A stretch of DNA of 64,000 nt from positions 124,001 to 188,000 of the forward strand of contig JAJOHG010000021.1 in the NCBI GenBank assembly GCA_021029095.1. Direction: 5' to 3'. Numbering within the stretch: the stretch's first letter is position 1; each line of letters begins with the position of its first letter. Of the stretch, positions 12,049-24,097 are shown piece after piece. The translations under genes and the position numbers were made by a program. The notes below the pieces were generated by a model. It was not told the origin of the DNA and did not search any database. It saw only the letters and a program-made list of their open reading frames with translations. Source of the DNA: Phellopilus nigrolimitatus. Its lineage: Eukaryota; Basidiomycota; Agaricomycetes; Hymenochaetales; Hymenochaetaceae.

Positions 12049-13738
12049 CTATGCTTTCTTCTTCTGCAGGCCCTTTGGCAACTCCTTCACCCACGGCAGG
12101 AAGTCGCGGCCGCCCATGTATGGGCGCAGGACTTCGGGGACGCGAAGACCCTGAACCAAGGGGGAAATCAAAAGGTGGTCAGAGACGGGAAGGCACACGG
12201 TAAGGTAGAGGAGCCTACCTCTGGAGTCTGATAGTTCTCCACAACGCAACACAGTGCCCGCTCCGTCGCGCACAGCGTGCCGTTCAACATGTGGACGTAT
12301 AGTTTGCGGGTCTGGCCTTCCTTTTTCAGTCCACAGCGGACCTCCAGACGTCGGCTCTCTACAATTATCGCTTGAGAAAAAGTAAAATGCAGGAAAGAAA
12401 AGATAGATGGTTTACGGTAATCAGTGCAGTTCGAGCAAGAGACGAGCTCCTTATAGCCGCCCTGGAACGGGAACCACGCCTCCAGATCGTATTTCTGGCT
12501 CGCAGCGAGATTCAGCGCGCCAGAGACGATGGCGACGACGCGGTACGGCAGCCCGAGGCTCTGGTAGAACTCCTCCGAGGTTGCGATCATCGAGTCGAAC
12601 GTCTCCCAGCTCTTCTCAGGCTCCGTGATGCAGAACTGTTCGATCTTCTCGAACTGGTGCACGCGGAAGATGCCCCACATGTCGCGCCCCGCCGAGCCGG
12701 CCTCCTTGCGGAAGCACGTCGAGTAGCCGGCGTAGCGGATCGGGAGCTGCGCCTTCGGGTCCTCGAACCACTCGTCCGAGTGCAGCGCGGAGATGGGCTG
12801 CTCCGACGTCGCGATGAGGTACTTGTCGTCGTCGCTGGCCGAGACCTTGTACAGCTCCTCATCGAACTGGTCGAGCTGCGCAGTCTTCGCCATTTGGTCT
12901 TTGTTCATGAAGAACGGCGGCTGGATCTTCTTGTACCCTTTTTTGCGCAGAAACTCGAGGCTGTAAGTGATCATCGCCTGGTTGAGGTCGACGCCGTCGC
13001 CCGTGAGGAAGAAGCCACGGTGACCCGCGACCTTAGCACCTGTATTTCTGATTAGAATCCAATTAAAGGAACGCAACGGATACACACCTCGTTCTAAATC
13101 CATAGCATCTAACCGGAGAAGCACCTCATGATGGGGCATGATGTCAGTCTTTTGCACAGCCTGGCCATTGGGTCCGTCGGGATGCCATGTTCTTAATGTT
13201 ACATTATCATCCTGCGTTAGGATCAGTGAATCAGAATTAAATCATACAAAGTCGACTACTCACCTCCGTCAAACTAACTGGCACGCTCTTCCCAACGATA
13301 TTCCCGACTGTGCTCGCCTTCACGCGCATAGTTATCTCGTGTTCCTTCGACTCTTTCAGCCTTTTCTCCTTCAGCGCGTCCAGTTCCTTCTTTTGTGCTA
13401 CGAGCTCGTCTGCATTTTCTTTCGCCTAATAGACGGATTGAATAAATGCATACACCGGTCGGAGATCGGAACGCCACACCTTTTTCTTCGCGCCAATATT
13501 TTTCTGCACGGCGTTGATGTCTTTGCTGAGTTGATTTACCTCAAAATCCACTGCGCAGATACTTGTTAGTTTCGTTTGTTGTACATAAAATAGCATACGC
13601 ACTCTTCACCCAATCCGCATACATCTGGATCACCTCGTCTACGATCTCGACGGAAAGGCCTCGTTTCCGCTGCGACTCCCGAACCTCCTCCGCATTCCCG
13701 CCCTTACCATCGATGAAGGTCAGAACGTCCAAAGTCAT
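12049..13738 (-). CDS. SES1: Cytosolic seryl-tRNA synthetase
   Basis: Class II aminoacyl-tRNA synthetase that charges tRNA-Ser in the cytosol. ATG at 13738 ([15 protein letters not shown]) and TAG at 12049-12051 (ending [10 protein letters not shown]). Exons assemble an N-terminal coiled-coil tRNA-binding arm ([20 protein letters not shown], then [20 protein letters not shown]), an [20 protein letters not shown] core entry, motif 2 ([20 protein letters not shown]) and a motif 3 region ([20 protein letters not shown], then [16 protein letters not shown]). All introns are short and canonical. There is no mitochondrial presequence and the C terminus is lysine-rich, as in eukaryotic cytosolic SerRS. 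The frame is intact, so it should be functional. Confidence 0.95.
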
Positions 13739-15433
13739 GGTTGCTGCGCGTCAGGAGTTATCGCGCGCGTCGTTATGGGTCGCTATAAGAGATTACTTTT
13801 GAGTTCTGAGCTGGCAATCGTCGGGAGACAATTTATTCTGGAAGCGGGTCAAAGGACAGTCAATGGCTATGTCGCTCACGCGCATATACATACTCATAAC
13901 TATCTGAGTATGTCTCACCTGAAATATCACTGGGTCTCGTTTACATTATGGCACGAAACGCGCTCAAGGATTCGGTGACTCACCTTAGACATTACATAAC
14001 ATCTCTCACGATCACGTCTATAACAAAATAAAAAGTACTATAGCAAAATATTCACATCCTGTATAATGGCGAGGACGTTACGATAGAATCTATATTATGA
14101 ATGGCTAAGCATTCGAATTCGTAGTGTATAAAACAGAAAGCGACAGACAGCCCGTAAGATACATTGGCTTACATAACGAGGCTATATGTAGTAAACGGAA
14201 AAATTCCCGAGGCTTCTCGCCAGCTCATCCATGAGGCGCATAACTCTGTATCCTTTCACAAAAGCGTATACCTCTGCTGAACTGGTTTTTCTCGTCGAGA
14301 TAAGAGCAACCTAATGTTCTATATGTCCACGGACGGATCGAACAGCCTGCAGCTCAATCTAGCTGCGTGTCTCTCATCGACTCCGGAACCCATCTCGTTT
14401 TCAGTCCGATGAGCCACGTCAAGACAACGATCTGAGATATCTCCTGACTCGCTGAATCCCATATGCCACGTCTCCTTCGGATGCTTGGCAGCTAAACCGT
14501 TGCGTATTACTGGGTCTGAATGCTTCAGCGCGGGAAGCGGCAGCAACAGGCGATATCACTTTGCATTCTCCGGGCGCCATCCTCAGCTATTGATATCGGA
14601 ACACAGGAATTTCGATTGTCAGCTAGACGCAACTATCTTTGAATGAATTTGTCTTTTCTCTATCCAGGGCTCGGCGCTGTATTGCTTCGCGTCGGCATGC
14701 CAGTAATTATCTATCTGACAGAAAATCCCTAATCCTTTAGTCTGCGATCGACGGTCGACCTTGATCCTTGGCTTCTCCGAGCCGACAATTGAGTTGAATG
14801 AAGCAGGTACTTCATCTTTCCTAATCCTCATGTCCGCGTGCTTCTCTGTGTCCTTTTCCTGCGACGATGGCAACCGCAACTGTTCTCTTCCTCTCCTGCT
14901 GCTGATGCGACATGGCATAAGGGGCCGGCAAAATGTAACAAACAAATCTCCGGAAGACAAGATGATGTGGATCACATGCACAATTTCTGTTCTGAAGTAT
15001 TGCGGCGTCCGATCTAGTAACGCTGTGGGTCTATTCCCTGCCTTCGCGAACCGCCTCTTTCTTGCTACAGTGTTCTCCCGCGTACGGTCGCTATTTCGTT
15101 TCTTCTTGTATATGGCACCATGCGTGTCGATCACGCCTACTTAATTCTAAAACATATGGGTTTCTGTTCCCCGAGCGATGTGCTGTCCTCAATTTGAGCG
15201 TCCTACTGCTCGTGTGCTCTCGCATGCCCGATAGCACATGCTTCCTTTGACGCCATGTCGGCTACCCTCGACAAATGCATCGCGCCTCATGGATCCAAGA
15301 CACTCAGTATCGCAGAATTCTTATAAGTACCCCCGCAAGATAATGCGGTAGCTCCAACCCCCCACCTTCATTTGGCACCTGTACATTTATAGCTCACTGG
15401 TGCTGAGTTATTGTTCTTTACTGACTACCAGCC
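13739..15433. other. Intergenic, upstream of the GH18 pair
   Basis: About 1.7 kb without a supportable gene. The last ~350 bp is partly duplicated upstream of the second GH18 gene: a CCCGATAGCACATGCTTCC-like block and a CCATGTCGGCTA-CCTCGAC block recur near 17818-17860. The duplicated unit therefore included promoter sequence. Confidence 0.5.
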
Positions 15434-17027
15434 ATGTCCTCCAAAGCACTCGCTGCACTCGTCGTTCTCTTTTACACACTCGCTCATCTGTCTTCTGTCC
15501 TTTCTCGGCCTGCCGGACTCCTGGATAGCAGTGCGCGCAGCATCCTTTCCCGAGCGACACCTGTAGCACCTGCAGCACCTGCAGCATCTGCAGCATCTGC
15601 AGCACCTGCAGCACCGCATTTTGTCGTGTACAGCGACGAAGGAGTATCTGGTGAGGATGGCCCACCCGACGTCTCTACAATAAAAGTCCGTTTTCCTTCT
15701 CTTCCTATTCTAACTCCACGCTGAAAAAAATGAAAACTAGGGCTACAATGTCTTGTAAATAACGACATTCTGGGATTTTAATTTGGGATTTCTAATCCCG
15801 ATGTCGCATTTTCAGTGCTCTTTCTTTCCTTATGGTTTCCGGAGCTTCTGATGAGGCCCAGGAATGGGTCAGTATCGGCGAATCCAAGCGTAAATCGATC
15901 AAGTCCCAGTATGCAGTAAGCAATTTCCACCAATGTCTGACGCCAGCGAGTTACATCGTGTGTTGATGCAACTTTTGCTTTTTAAAGGCCGCGGGCATCA
16001 AATTGATTGTCTCCGCATTTGGTGGGACGGACGAGCCCACGACGAAAGGCGCAAATGCTGTAGACCAGGCGAAAACGATTGCTGCTTGGGTCAAGAAATA
16101 CGACCTGGATGGCGTCGATGTTGATTACGAGGTCCGCCTGTTATATTATCCTGATGGACGTCATCGAAAGCTCACAGTTAACGAACTTCGAAGGATTTTG
16201 ACGCCTTTGACAAAGGTGACGGGTCCGCAGAGAAATGGCTCACGGACCTTACGACACAGCTCCGTAAAGACCTTCCGCAAGGCCAATACCTTCTGACACA
16301 TGCCCGTAGGAGTTTCCTTCCGTATTTTTGATTAAGAAAGTATAGCTAAGGATTTAAACCCGCTCTTTTATGCAGCAATTGCACCATGGTTCTCTCCTGG
16401 CAACGCCGGCGGTGCCTACCTGACAGTTGACAAAAATGTCGGAAGCCTCATTGACTGGGTGAGTACATTGCGCTTTGACGTCCTTATAGCAAACCCTTAC
16501 GGTGGTTCTCTAGTACAACGTACAGGTGAATTTGAATTCTGCATTAATCTGCATCACTCTAATTATTGGTTTTTCCGCATCCGCGTACAAAGTTCTACAA
16601 CCGTGAGTTCCCTTGCCTCTATCCATCTTCTTCACCTGATGAAGTGTCATGAAGAGGGTTCTAGCGAGTACACCACCTGTGATAGCCTCTTGACCACCTC
16701 CTCAAGTGAAAACCCCAAGTCCGCATTGTTCCAGATCGTCGCGAGCGGCATAGACAAGGATAAGCTTGTTATCGGGAAGCCTGCCAAGAAGTCAGATGCC
16801 GATGATGGGTACATCGCTCCCGCGACGCTCGCAACTTGCCTGTCCCAGGCGAAGGCGAAAGGTTGGAATGCTGGCGCTATGGTGTGGGAGGTACGTTTGA
16901 CTCAAACTCTTTCCTCTAGAGTGGTGAAGGCACAATTTCTGTGAATTTGACACAATATCCCGTCTAGTTCCCCGATGCCGCAGCATCCTGGATTTCGACC
17001 GTTCGCGGCGCTTCGTGGCCCGTCTAG
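15434..17027 (+). CDS. GH18 chitinase-like protein, copy 1
   Basis: Secreted glycoside hydrolase family 18 enzyme, predicted to cleave beta-1,4-GlcNAc polymers such as chitin by substrate-assisted catalysis. Ten exons: 15434-15685, 15741-15754, 15816-15915, 15988-16131, 16194-16305, 16376-16458, 16514-16525, 16593-16602, 16655-16890, 16968-17027, giving 340 aa. A signal peptide covers residues 1 to ~25 (MSSKALAALVVLFYTLAHLS). The GH18 active-site motif DxxDxDxE is intact in YDLDGVDVDYE, with LIVSAFGGTD before it and LLTHAPIAPWFSPG after it. No carbohydrate-binding module is visible. After the signal peptide an Ala/Pro/Ser tract of 9-nt units is five units longer than in copy 2. It forms a tandem pair with 18037-19552. 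Exons 2, 7 and 8 are only 14, 12 and 10 nt. Confidence 0.9.
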
Positions 17028-18036
17028 AAATATAAATTCTTTTATCTGAATCACTCTATCTTGGAATATGGGTCTTAGTCCGGGTTTGTTATCCTCTTTT
17101 CTTTTCTCTCCTTTCGAGCTGTGGATTTCTTGGGTCGTCTTGCTTTCCTTCTCTCAAAGCTTTTATGTTCTGTAAATATTGATTCATCTATTGTAACTAC
17201 GTTTAATCGAGAAATCGTAGGCGGGTCCGGATTTTTTATCTTCAGTAGACTTCGAGGTGTGCGCAGAGATAAGATAATGAGAAACATGCCGATCTTGGAG
17301 TCACAATGAGCAAATTTTTCGTACCTATGTCGGCACCAAAATGACTGCCACGCAAGAGCAAAATCAAAACCCACATAACTGCAACGCTCTCGGAGTTCTC
17401 CGTGCTTCGGCACACCACAATAACATTCCGGCAAATTCCGCTAGGTACGTACCTACCAGCCTGCTTCGCATAAAGGAGTTTGGCCTGATAACGAGACTAT
17501 ACGTATCTCCTGCCTTCATAATCAAGCTGCCTCTTCTTGATATAATGTTCTCCCAAGCATCCTCGTCCGGACAGCCGCGATATTGGGCTCATGGTCTGAT
17601 GATAGCCATCTTCTCTCGCCCTGAAAGCAGAGTGCCGGACCTCGTTGCTAGCAGCACAACCGATCCTTTCGGTTTCTTATTGTATACAGCTCCAAAACGC
17701 ATCAACTCACACTAGCATCTCTTTCTCGAAACATACAGTTCTCTGTTCTGGGAAGGAAGTACCGGTCAGTATCTATTCGACGAACTTGAGAAGCCCTGCC
17801 GTCCGTATGGTCGTGTGTACCCGATAACACATGTTCCCATTGGCACCATGTCGGCTAACCTCGACGTATTCGTTGTTCCCCCTATGAGTTCGATAGTTAT
17901 CACAAGATTCCTTCAAATCCCAGGAGTCTCCACGAAATATTGCCCTAGTTCAGGCCGCAAGTCCTCCAGTGTCCTTCGGCTCTTGTATAACTTCTCAGTT
18001 CACCATTGAGCTACCTTTGTCTGTTAACTACCAGCC
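17028..18036. other. Spacer between the GH18 copies
   Basis: Contains the duplicated upstream region of the second GH18 gene (similarity to the upstream region of copy 1 is visible from ~17690). The ORF at 17341-17715 shows no features of a real protein. I see no third GH18 copy. Confidence 0.5.
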
Positions 18037-19552
18037 ATGTCCTCCAAGTCACTTGCGGCGCTCTCTGTGCTCTTTTCTGTGGTCGCTCATCTGTCTCCTG
18101 TGTTTTCTCTGCCTTTCGAAGGTCTGGATAGTAGTGCGCAGCGGATCCTTAATTTGGCCACACCTGCAGCACCGCATTTTGTTGTCTACAGCGATGAATG
18201 GGTTTCTGGTGAAAATGGCCCACCCAACGTGACTGATATCAACGTCTGCTTTGTCTCTCTTCTCACACGGACTACGTGCTGAATGGAATGAAATTTAGGG
18301 CTTCAATGTTTTGTAAATATGGTTACCTTCGGGCCTTGAAAATTTCTAATCTTATCGGCCGCTTGTAGCGCTCTTTCTTTTCTCCTCATTTCGGGAGCTT
18401 CCGATCAGGCCGAAGAATGGGTCGAGATCGGTGCAGACTCGCGAAGCTCGATTAAATCCCAGTATGCAGTAAGTGATTTCTCTTTCAACGTCATAAATCG
18501 TTCTGACGCGGCTTTCTCTCTTCAAAAAGGACGCTGGTATACTTTTAATTGTGTCTGCATTCGGTTCGACGGACACGCCCACTACGAGCGGTGCGGATGC
18601 CGTAGACACGGCAAACACTATAGCCGCCTGGGTCAAGCAATACGACTTGGACGGCGTCGATATCGACTACGAGGTTCTGCCAATCGTTTCGATATGGGTG
18701 CTTTCGAAGGCTCACAGTCACTTTCGAAGGATCTCAGCGCGATGGACAAAGGTGACGGCTCGGCAGAGACTTGGCTCTCCAATTTCACGACACAGCTCCG
18801 CACACAGCTTCCTCAAGGCCAGTACCTCCTGACGCATGCCCGTAGGGATTTCTATTTGATTGCTGTATAGAGAGGATTTAGAATCATTTTCTCCCTGTTC
18901 ACACAGCTCTTGCGCCATGGTTCTCTCCTGGACAGTTCGGCGGCGGTGCCTACCTGACTGTTGACAAAAATGTCGGCAGTCTCATCGATTGGGTAGGTGT
19001 ATTGTGTTTTTACATATAAAAAGCAGATTCTTATGAAAATATTGCAGTACAACGTTCAGGTGAGATTGAATGCTGCATGATCTACATTATTCTAATTTCT
19101 AAATTTACGCGCCTGTGAAGTTTTACAATCGTAAGCACTATGTTTTCGCACCATTGATTTTTTGCCTTATAAATTCTTCGAAGAGGGATCAAGCGAGTAC
19201 ACTACCTGCAGCGGCCTTTTGACTACGTCCTCAAGCACCTGGCCTAAGACCGCACTATTCCAGATCGCCGCGAGCGGTATCGACCAGGATAAACTCGTTA
19301 TCGGGAAGCCTGCCACGTCGTCAGACGCAAGCAACGGATACATCGCTCCCGCGACGCTCGCGACTTGCGTTTCCCAGGCTAAATCGCAGGGCTGGAATGC
19401 TGGCGTTATGGTATGGGAGGTATGTTTGATCCAAATTCCCTTCTTCCAAGTGGTGAGAATTCGTTTTCCGTGGGGCTGACTTTATATCACAGTATCCTGA
19501 CGCCGCGGCCTCCTGGATCTCGAGCGTTCGCGCGGATTCGTGGCCTGTTTAA
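18037..19552 (+). CDS. GH18 chitinase-like protein, copy 2
   Basis: Tandem paralogue of 15434-17027 with the same ten-exon structure: 18037-18243, 18299-18312, 18369-18468, 18530-18673, 18730-18841, 18907-18992, 19048-19059, 19121-19130, 19184-19419, 19493-19552, giving 326 aa. It has a signal peptide (MSSKSLAALSVLFSVVAHLS) and an intact catalytic motif in YDLDGVDIDYE. The C-terminal domain carries LVIGKPATSSDASNGYIAPA and ends in SWPV, like copy 1. It lacks the Ala/Pro repeat expansion seen in copy 1. Likely roles are cell-wall remodelling or chitin turnover; enzyme activity is inferred from the family and motif. Confidence 0.9.
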
Positions 19553-21267
19553 GGTGGTGAAACTTAATAGGTGTTCCACTTCGGGATTCCCCAGGCCATC
19601 TGATCTTTTCTTTCTTTTGTATATCGGTTATATCTGTCGAGTGTTTATCAAGACTTAGTTTGGTATTGCTGCGGAGAGATGTACTCCTATTTGCTCCTTC
19701 TTTCTTGACTCCTACGCTTCTAGTCAAGCTTCGGAACATCGCGAGAAGTTTTAATGTGGCGTGTATGCCACATTGCTATTCTTCTAAGCAAGACTTGCCG
19801 GGTTTTGATACATGCTCGTTATAGTTGGAGGCATAACGCAATTTGTGCCTTGACAGGACATGAGACTGGGATCGAGCGGTAAGATCGGCCTTACGCGAAA
19901 CAAGGACGCGGTGGCGGAGCCAAAAGGTCATTCTTTGTAGTCGAGCGCTGCGAGGACGCTGGACGCGGTTATTTCTGCGTCGCTGTATGCTTGGCCATTT
20001 TAGTCAATACTGAACAACACTGAGAGGAGATAAACAAGAACCAAACGCGCGATGTGTCGATCGTGGGTCCACTCCGATTCAAAGTCCGCGCTCCGCTGCA
20101 TATAACCCGAGCGACTCATACCAATTCCCTCAATCCTCTCTTTCCTCCCAATTGCCACCATCCCTTCGACTGCCCACGCATGGCGACCTTGAGACCATGC
20201 AAAGGGGACGTACACGGAGAGTTGTGAAGATCTTCGGGCAAGCACCTCCCGCGTTTCGTCGGCCACCGTGCCCAGGCGTGCAATACCCAGTCGTGCACCA
20301 CGAACGTTGTGACCCAGTGGACCCCGGACCTGGAGGGGGTCTGCGCACCGAGGGAATCCAGGACCACGATCTGGGTGTTGTGCGTTGCGTTGTCGATATT
20401 GAGACTGACACGCTCGAGGACTAAGGGCGGTGGCAGCGTGCCGCTGCGATGATTTGGTACGTCGTCGTCGTTTGTGCCACCCGTCTCTGACAGCGACTGA
20501 CTCCCACTCACTGTCATATAGTTTCGGTCCACACATCTCGCACCGTGTACGACAACACCCTCGTCGGTGTTTGCGGGAGATGAAGAGCACAGCTGTAATC
20601 CCTTTGTACGTTATCGGCACTCTTGTGCCACCCGACTCCTGATCACGTGTTAACGTTTAACGGGACTTTCGGATTCAAGCCAGAAGTCGAAGGGGGCGAA
20701 GGGTTGAGGAGTTGGCCTCGTCACCGAGTGTGCTTAGCTTCGGTGACGAGGTTTCAGAAGACTGCCGTGAGCGTTTTTATTCTTCTCTCCTGTACTTTGA
20801 TCACTGAAATCCCTACATCCTTGCACATATATAATGAGCTGTGCAGGGAACGAAAATATAGACCCATATTGGTGATGGGTACTTATTAATTTCGAACTTG
20901 TTTCTAGTAAATAGCGGGAGTTGTAAAGCGGAAGAAGGCACATATACACGTACTACTATAGTAAGAATTGGGCCAGTTTGCGTCAATAGGCGCCAATATG
21001 TGTTGTAGATCAACGAGTGCAAAAAAAAAAAAAATGAAGATGGGGGACATGATCTCTACAGTGATGCATGAATCCTCCGAGAACCCGGGATAATAGATTC
21101 GACAACAATGGAGGATAGTAAACGGACTGCAGAGCGAGTAACGGCATAGTGACGCGAGAAAGCGAAGAGGAAAAACAACAACAACCTAAGTATCAGGTAG
21201 TGGAAATACAAATGTACAAGGAATACCAGTGAAAGGGGAAATGGAAATAGCTAGTACAAAATCGGAC
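19553..21267. other. Intergenic with hairpin and dispersed block
   Basis: No supportable gene. A block near 20065-20095 (GTCCACTCCGATTCAAAG) recurs near 2445. A perfect hairpin lies at 20716-20751. ORFs at 20116-20532 (-) and 20152-20424 (+) overlap each other and neither shows a known motif. Confidence 0.45.
20716..20751. repeat. Perfect 12-bp hairpin
   Basis: CCTCGTCACCGA at 20716-20727 and its exact reverse complement TCGGTGACGAGG at 20740-20751, separated by a 12-nt loop. No T-run follows and no gene ends immediately next to it, so its function is unknown. Confidence 0.8.
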
Positions 21268-23318
21268 TCAAAGCGAACGCACTAATACAATGAGAGCGAC
21301 GATGCATAACGCCAGGATGAGCATCCCACTCAGAACGGCAGCGACTCGGCACCGGGAGACCCACGGGTCCATGCGCGTTTCGACGAGCATGGATACATCC
21401 CCGCGTATTTGGCCCTGTCGCGACTTGGATCTCGAGTCGGCATCCTCCCGCGCTCGATCTCCACGCAGTGACGCCAGCAGGTCCGCCGACGAGTTCTTCG
21501 CGGCCTCCCACATCGACGTCGACGCCGCGGGGGCCCCGTTCTTCTCGCTCGGCAGCCCGGGGGTCTGCTCCCGGCTTTTCTCATGGTGCGACTGTAGATG
21601 CGGAGACGACGGGTTGTGGACAGGCAGGATCGGGCCCTCCTTCGCCCCGCTCGGGAGGCCCTCGGCCATCGTGTGCCCGCTGCGCGCGAGCATCCACCCG
21701 CCGATCAGCCAGCACCACGGCGCGAGGAAGCCCGTCCAGAAGAGCACCTCCGCGGGCTTGCCCCCGCGCCACGGCGCGTGCGTCTTCAGGTTCGCATGCA
21801 GCTGCGCGAACCACTTCTCACTCGGGTGCGCGCTCTCGGCGGTCGGCGCCTCCGGCACCTTGCGCGGCGACTTGAGGAACGTGTCGATGGACGCCTTGAG
21901 GCGCGCGGCGGTGCTGGGCCGCTTCGTGGACGGGTCGACGAGCGTGGTGTCGCCGTCTACGAGTGGCGAGCGCCGCCTGGCCGCCTCGATGTCTTCGCCG
22001 GGGGCGGCGCTCGCGCGCCTGCTCGCGGCCGCCGAGTCCTGCGCGGTGAGGTACGTCAGCTCCGTGCGCACAGACTCAGAACGCGAGAGGAGCGAGGGCG
22101 TGCGGGAGTGTAGGATGGAGACCCGCGGCGGGGGGAAGGTCATCTCCCCGAGGTCCTGCTCTTCCGGAGGCTGGAACGCAGCGTATTCCATCGCCGGAGG
22201 ATAGCCGGCAGGTAGCGGAAACGTCAGGGTCGGGCTGCGCTCGCTAACGTCTAGCGGTACCGGGTCTGGCTCGAACACATTTTGTGACTCACGCGGGCTT
22301 GCCGGGATGACGGGAAGTGCGGGGAAGGAGCGGGGGTTCGCGTACGTCCGCGACGGGCTCGTCCCGTTCGTGTCTTCTGGCGAGCGGGGCGCAGTGGAGT
22401 GGGCCGAGTTGAACGTCGACGTAGAGGGTGTCCGGCGCACCGGGCGGTTGATGAAAAGGTTCGATTGGGCGGACGTCGCTGTGAGGGGCCAGACGTAAGC
22501 AAAACGTCAAAGTCCATCGCGGCATCGATACACGCACCCGAGTTGAGGGACGCCGTGTCCCCGTGTTTCTCGGAGAAGAACTGCACTTCTTCGATGGGCG
22601 ATAGGTGGCGGCCGCGCGCGGGGGGCCAGCCAGCGGTGACACCGGAGGAGACTGGTCCGTGCTCGACATGGTCGGGCTCGCGCGGGTCGACCTCGCCGCG
22701 CAAGGGCGACTGTGAGACCTGGTACATCGGTGTGCCGTAGGCCGGGCTGTACGAGGCGTTTTGCTTGCGCAGCTTCGGAGAGTGCTGGTGTGTGCCAGCG
22801 TCTACGGACTGGCTGCGCGTGAGGTAGTGGTAGTGGCGGGACGCGGGCGGTGCCGGGTTCTGCGCGTCCGCGACCATCGCCCAGAAATCCTGATCGTCTG
22901 CGGCGTAAGGCATCGTCGCGGCGACAGCGGAGGGCGATCTGATCTTCGCTGGCTGCTGCGACAAAGACGCTCGGGGTGTTGTCCTGGAGGAGCGAGAGGA
23001 GCGTGCGCCGCGCGCTGACTTTTCTGCGACAAGCCCGCGTGATCCACGAGGCTGCCCTTCACATCCGCTTGTCAAAAACTGCTTCGCGGGAGGAAGAGAG
23101 CGCGCGGAGGACGTACCGCTTAAACTTATCGCGAAGGCTGAGACTTCATAGTGCACGTCCGAAGCGTCCGCCTCGTCGATGCGCTGGCCCTCCTGCAGGC
23201 GCGCATGGAAGAAGGGCGAGCCGAGGGAGGCCTTGACTGCAGTGATTACGCTGGACGTCGGCGGCGTATGTGGCACAGACGAGTCGCGGGTCGAATCTGA
23301 AGCGGTCGTGAACGACAT
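21268..23318 (-). CDS. Ser-rich protein with two TM segments
   Basis: Two exons, 23318-22538 and 22478-21268, joined by a 59-nt GTGCGT...CTCACAG intron. They sum to exactly 664 codons (663 aa). The N-terminal two thirds is Ser/Pro/Arg-rich and probably disordered and cytoplasmic. A hydrophobic segment VLFWTGFLAPWCWLIGGWML lies near residues 505-525 and a second, AVLSGMLILALCIVALIVLV, at the extreme C terminus (~638-660). A polar, Ser/Lys-rich loop lies between them. This architecture resembles basidiomycete proteins usually named only serine-rich protein; I cannot assign a function. The start MSFTTASDSTRDSS opens the frame. The gene is intact. Confidence 0.8.
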
Positions 23319-24097
23319 GGCGGCTATCGAGGCAGGAGAGACGGGAGGGGATCCGCCACTTGCACACGGCCCAGTAGAAATAACAAGAGCGTGTATGGTG
23401 CGTTAAGCAGCAGGTATGGAGTGGCCCTCAGCTTCATGGTGGCGGACAGGACTACGCACGGCTCTATTAATCCGTCGTGCCCGGAGCACGTCTCTTTGCA
23501 GCATGGTCTACTGTAATCCCGGCCGTCCGGTTCCAGCTATATAAGTCCGGTGTAGGCTAAGGTAGTCACAATTCCCCTCTCGCTCTTTGAATTGTCCGAG
23601 AAGCACTAGAGAGCATACCCCAAGTCTTTCATATTGTGAATTCAAGCGCAGGTTTGTGAAGGTGACGCGAGCGCAAGAGCACGAGCAGCGTGTTCAGCGT
23701 GTTCAGCGCCACACGGCCCGAGATGAAATATCATCACCTGCAAGTCTATATCCCACAAAGAAAACCTGATCAAAATTTATGAGATGCAAATACACATGCA
23801 TTTATGTATGTTCCAGGGTGAGCTCGTGTTATACAGGATATAAAATGTATGCGACAAAAGCCGGGCAAAAAGGAGATGAAAGCAAAGAAGGTAAGTATGT
23901 GTGCATTAAGAAGTAAGTTAAAGAGAAAAAACGCGTCATGAAAGCAGTACAAAGTGCAAGAGAAGCAAAGCATTGCAGTTGGGCTTGGCCATCCGAAACA
24001 ATATTAAAACAAAGGTGCTGTACAAGCAAGAAAAAATAAATCCTATTGTCGTTATATCGTGCCTCTTCCCTCTCCCATATGATCAGCCCCCTCATCG
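23319..24097. other. Intergenic
   Basis: No supportable gene. A TATATAAG at about 23540 on the + strand has no obvious downstream coding region. The segment separates the 5' end of the Ser-rich TM gene from the 3' end of the acidic protein gene, both on the minus strand. Confidence 0.4.

Noticed and set aside
14619..15134. 171-aa minus-strand ORF upstream of the GH18 pair
   Set aside because: Its composition is not protein-like, no domain is visible and there is a competing ORF on the other strand.
20116..20532. Possible gene on the minus strand (138 aa) and an overlapping plus-strand ORF
   Set aside because: The two overlap and neither has recognisable motifs, plausible introns or a supporting start context.
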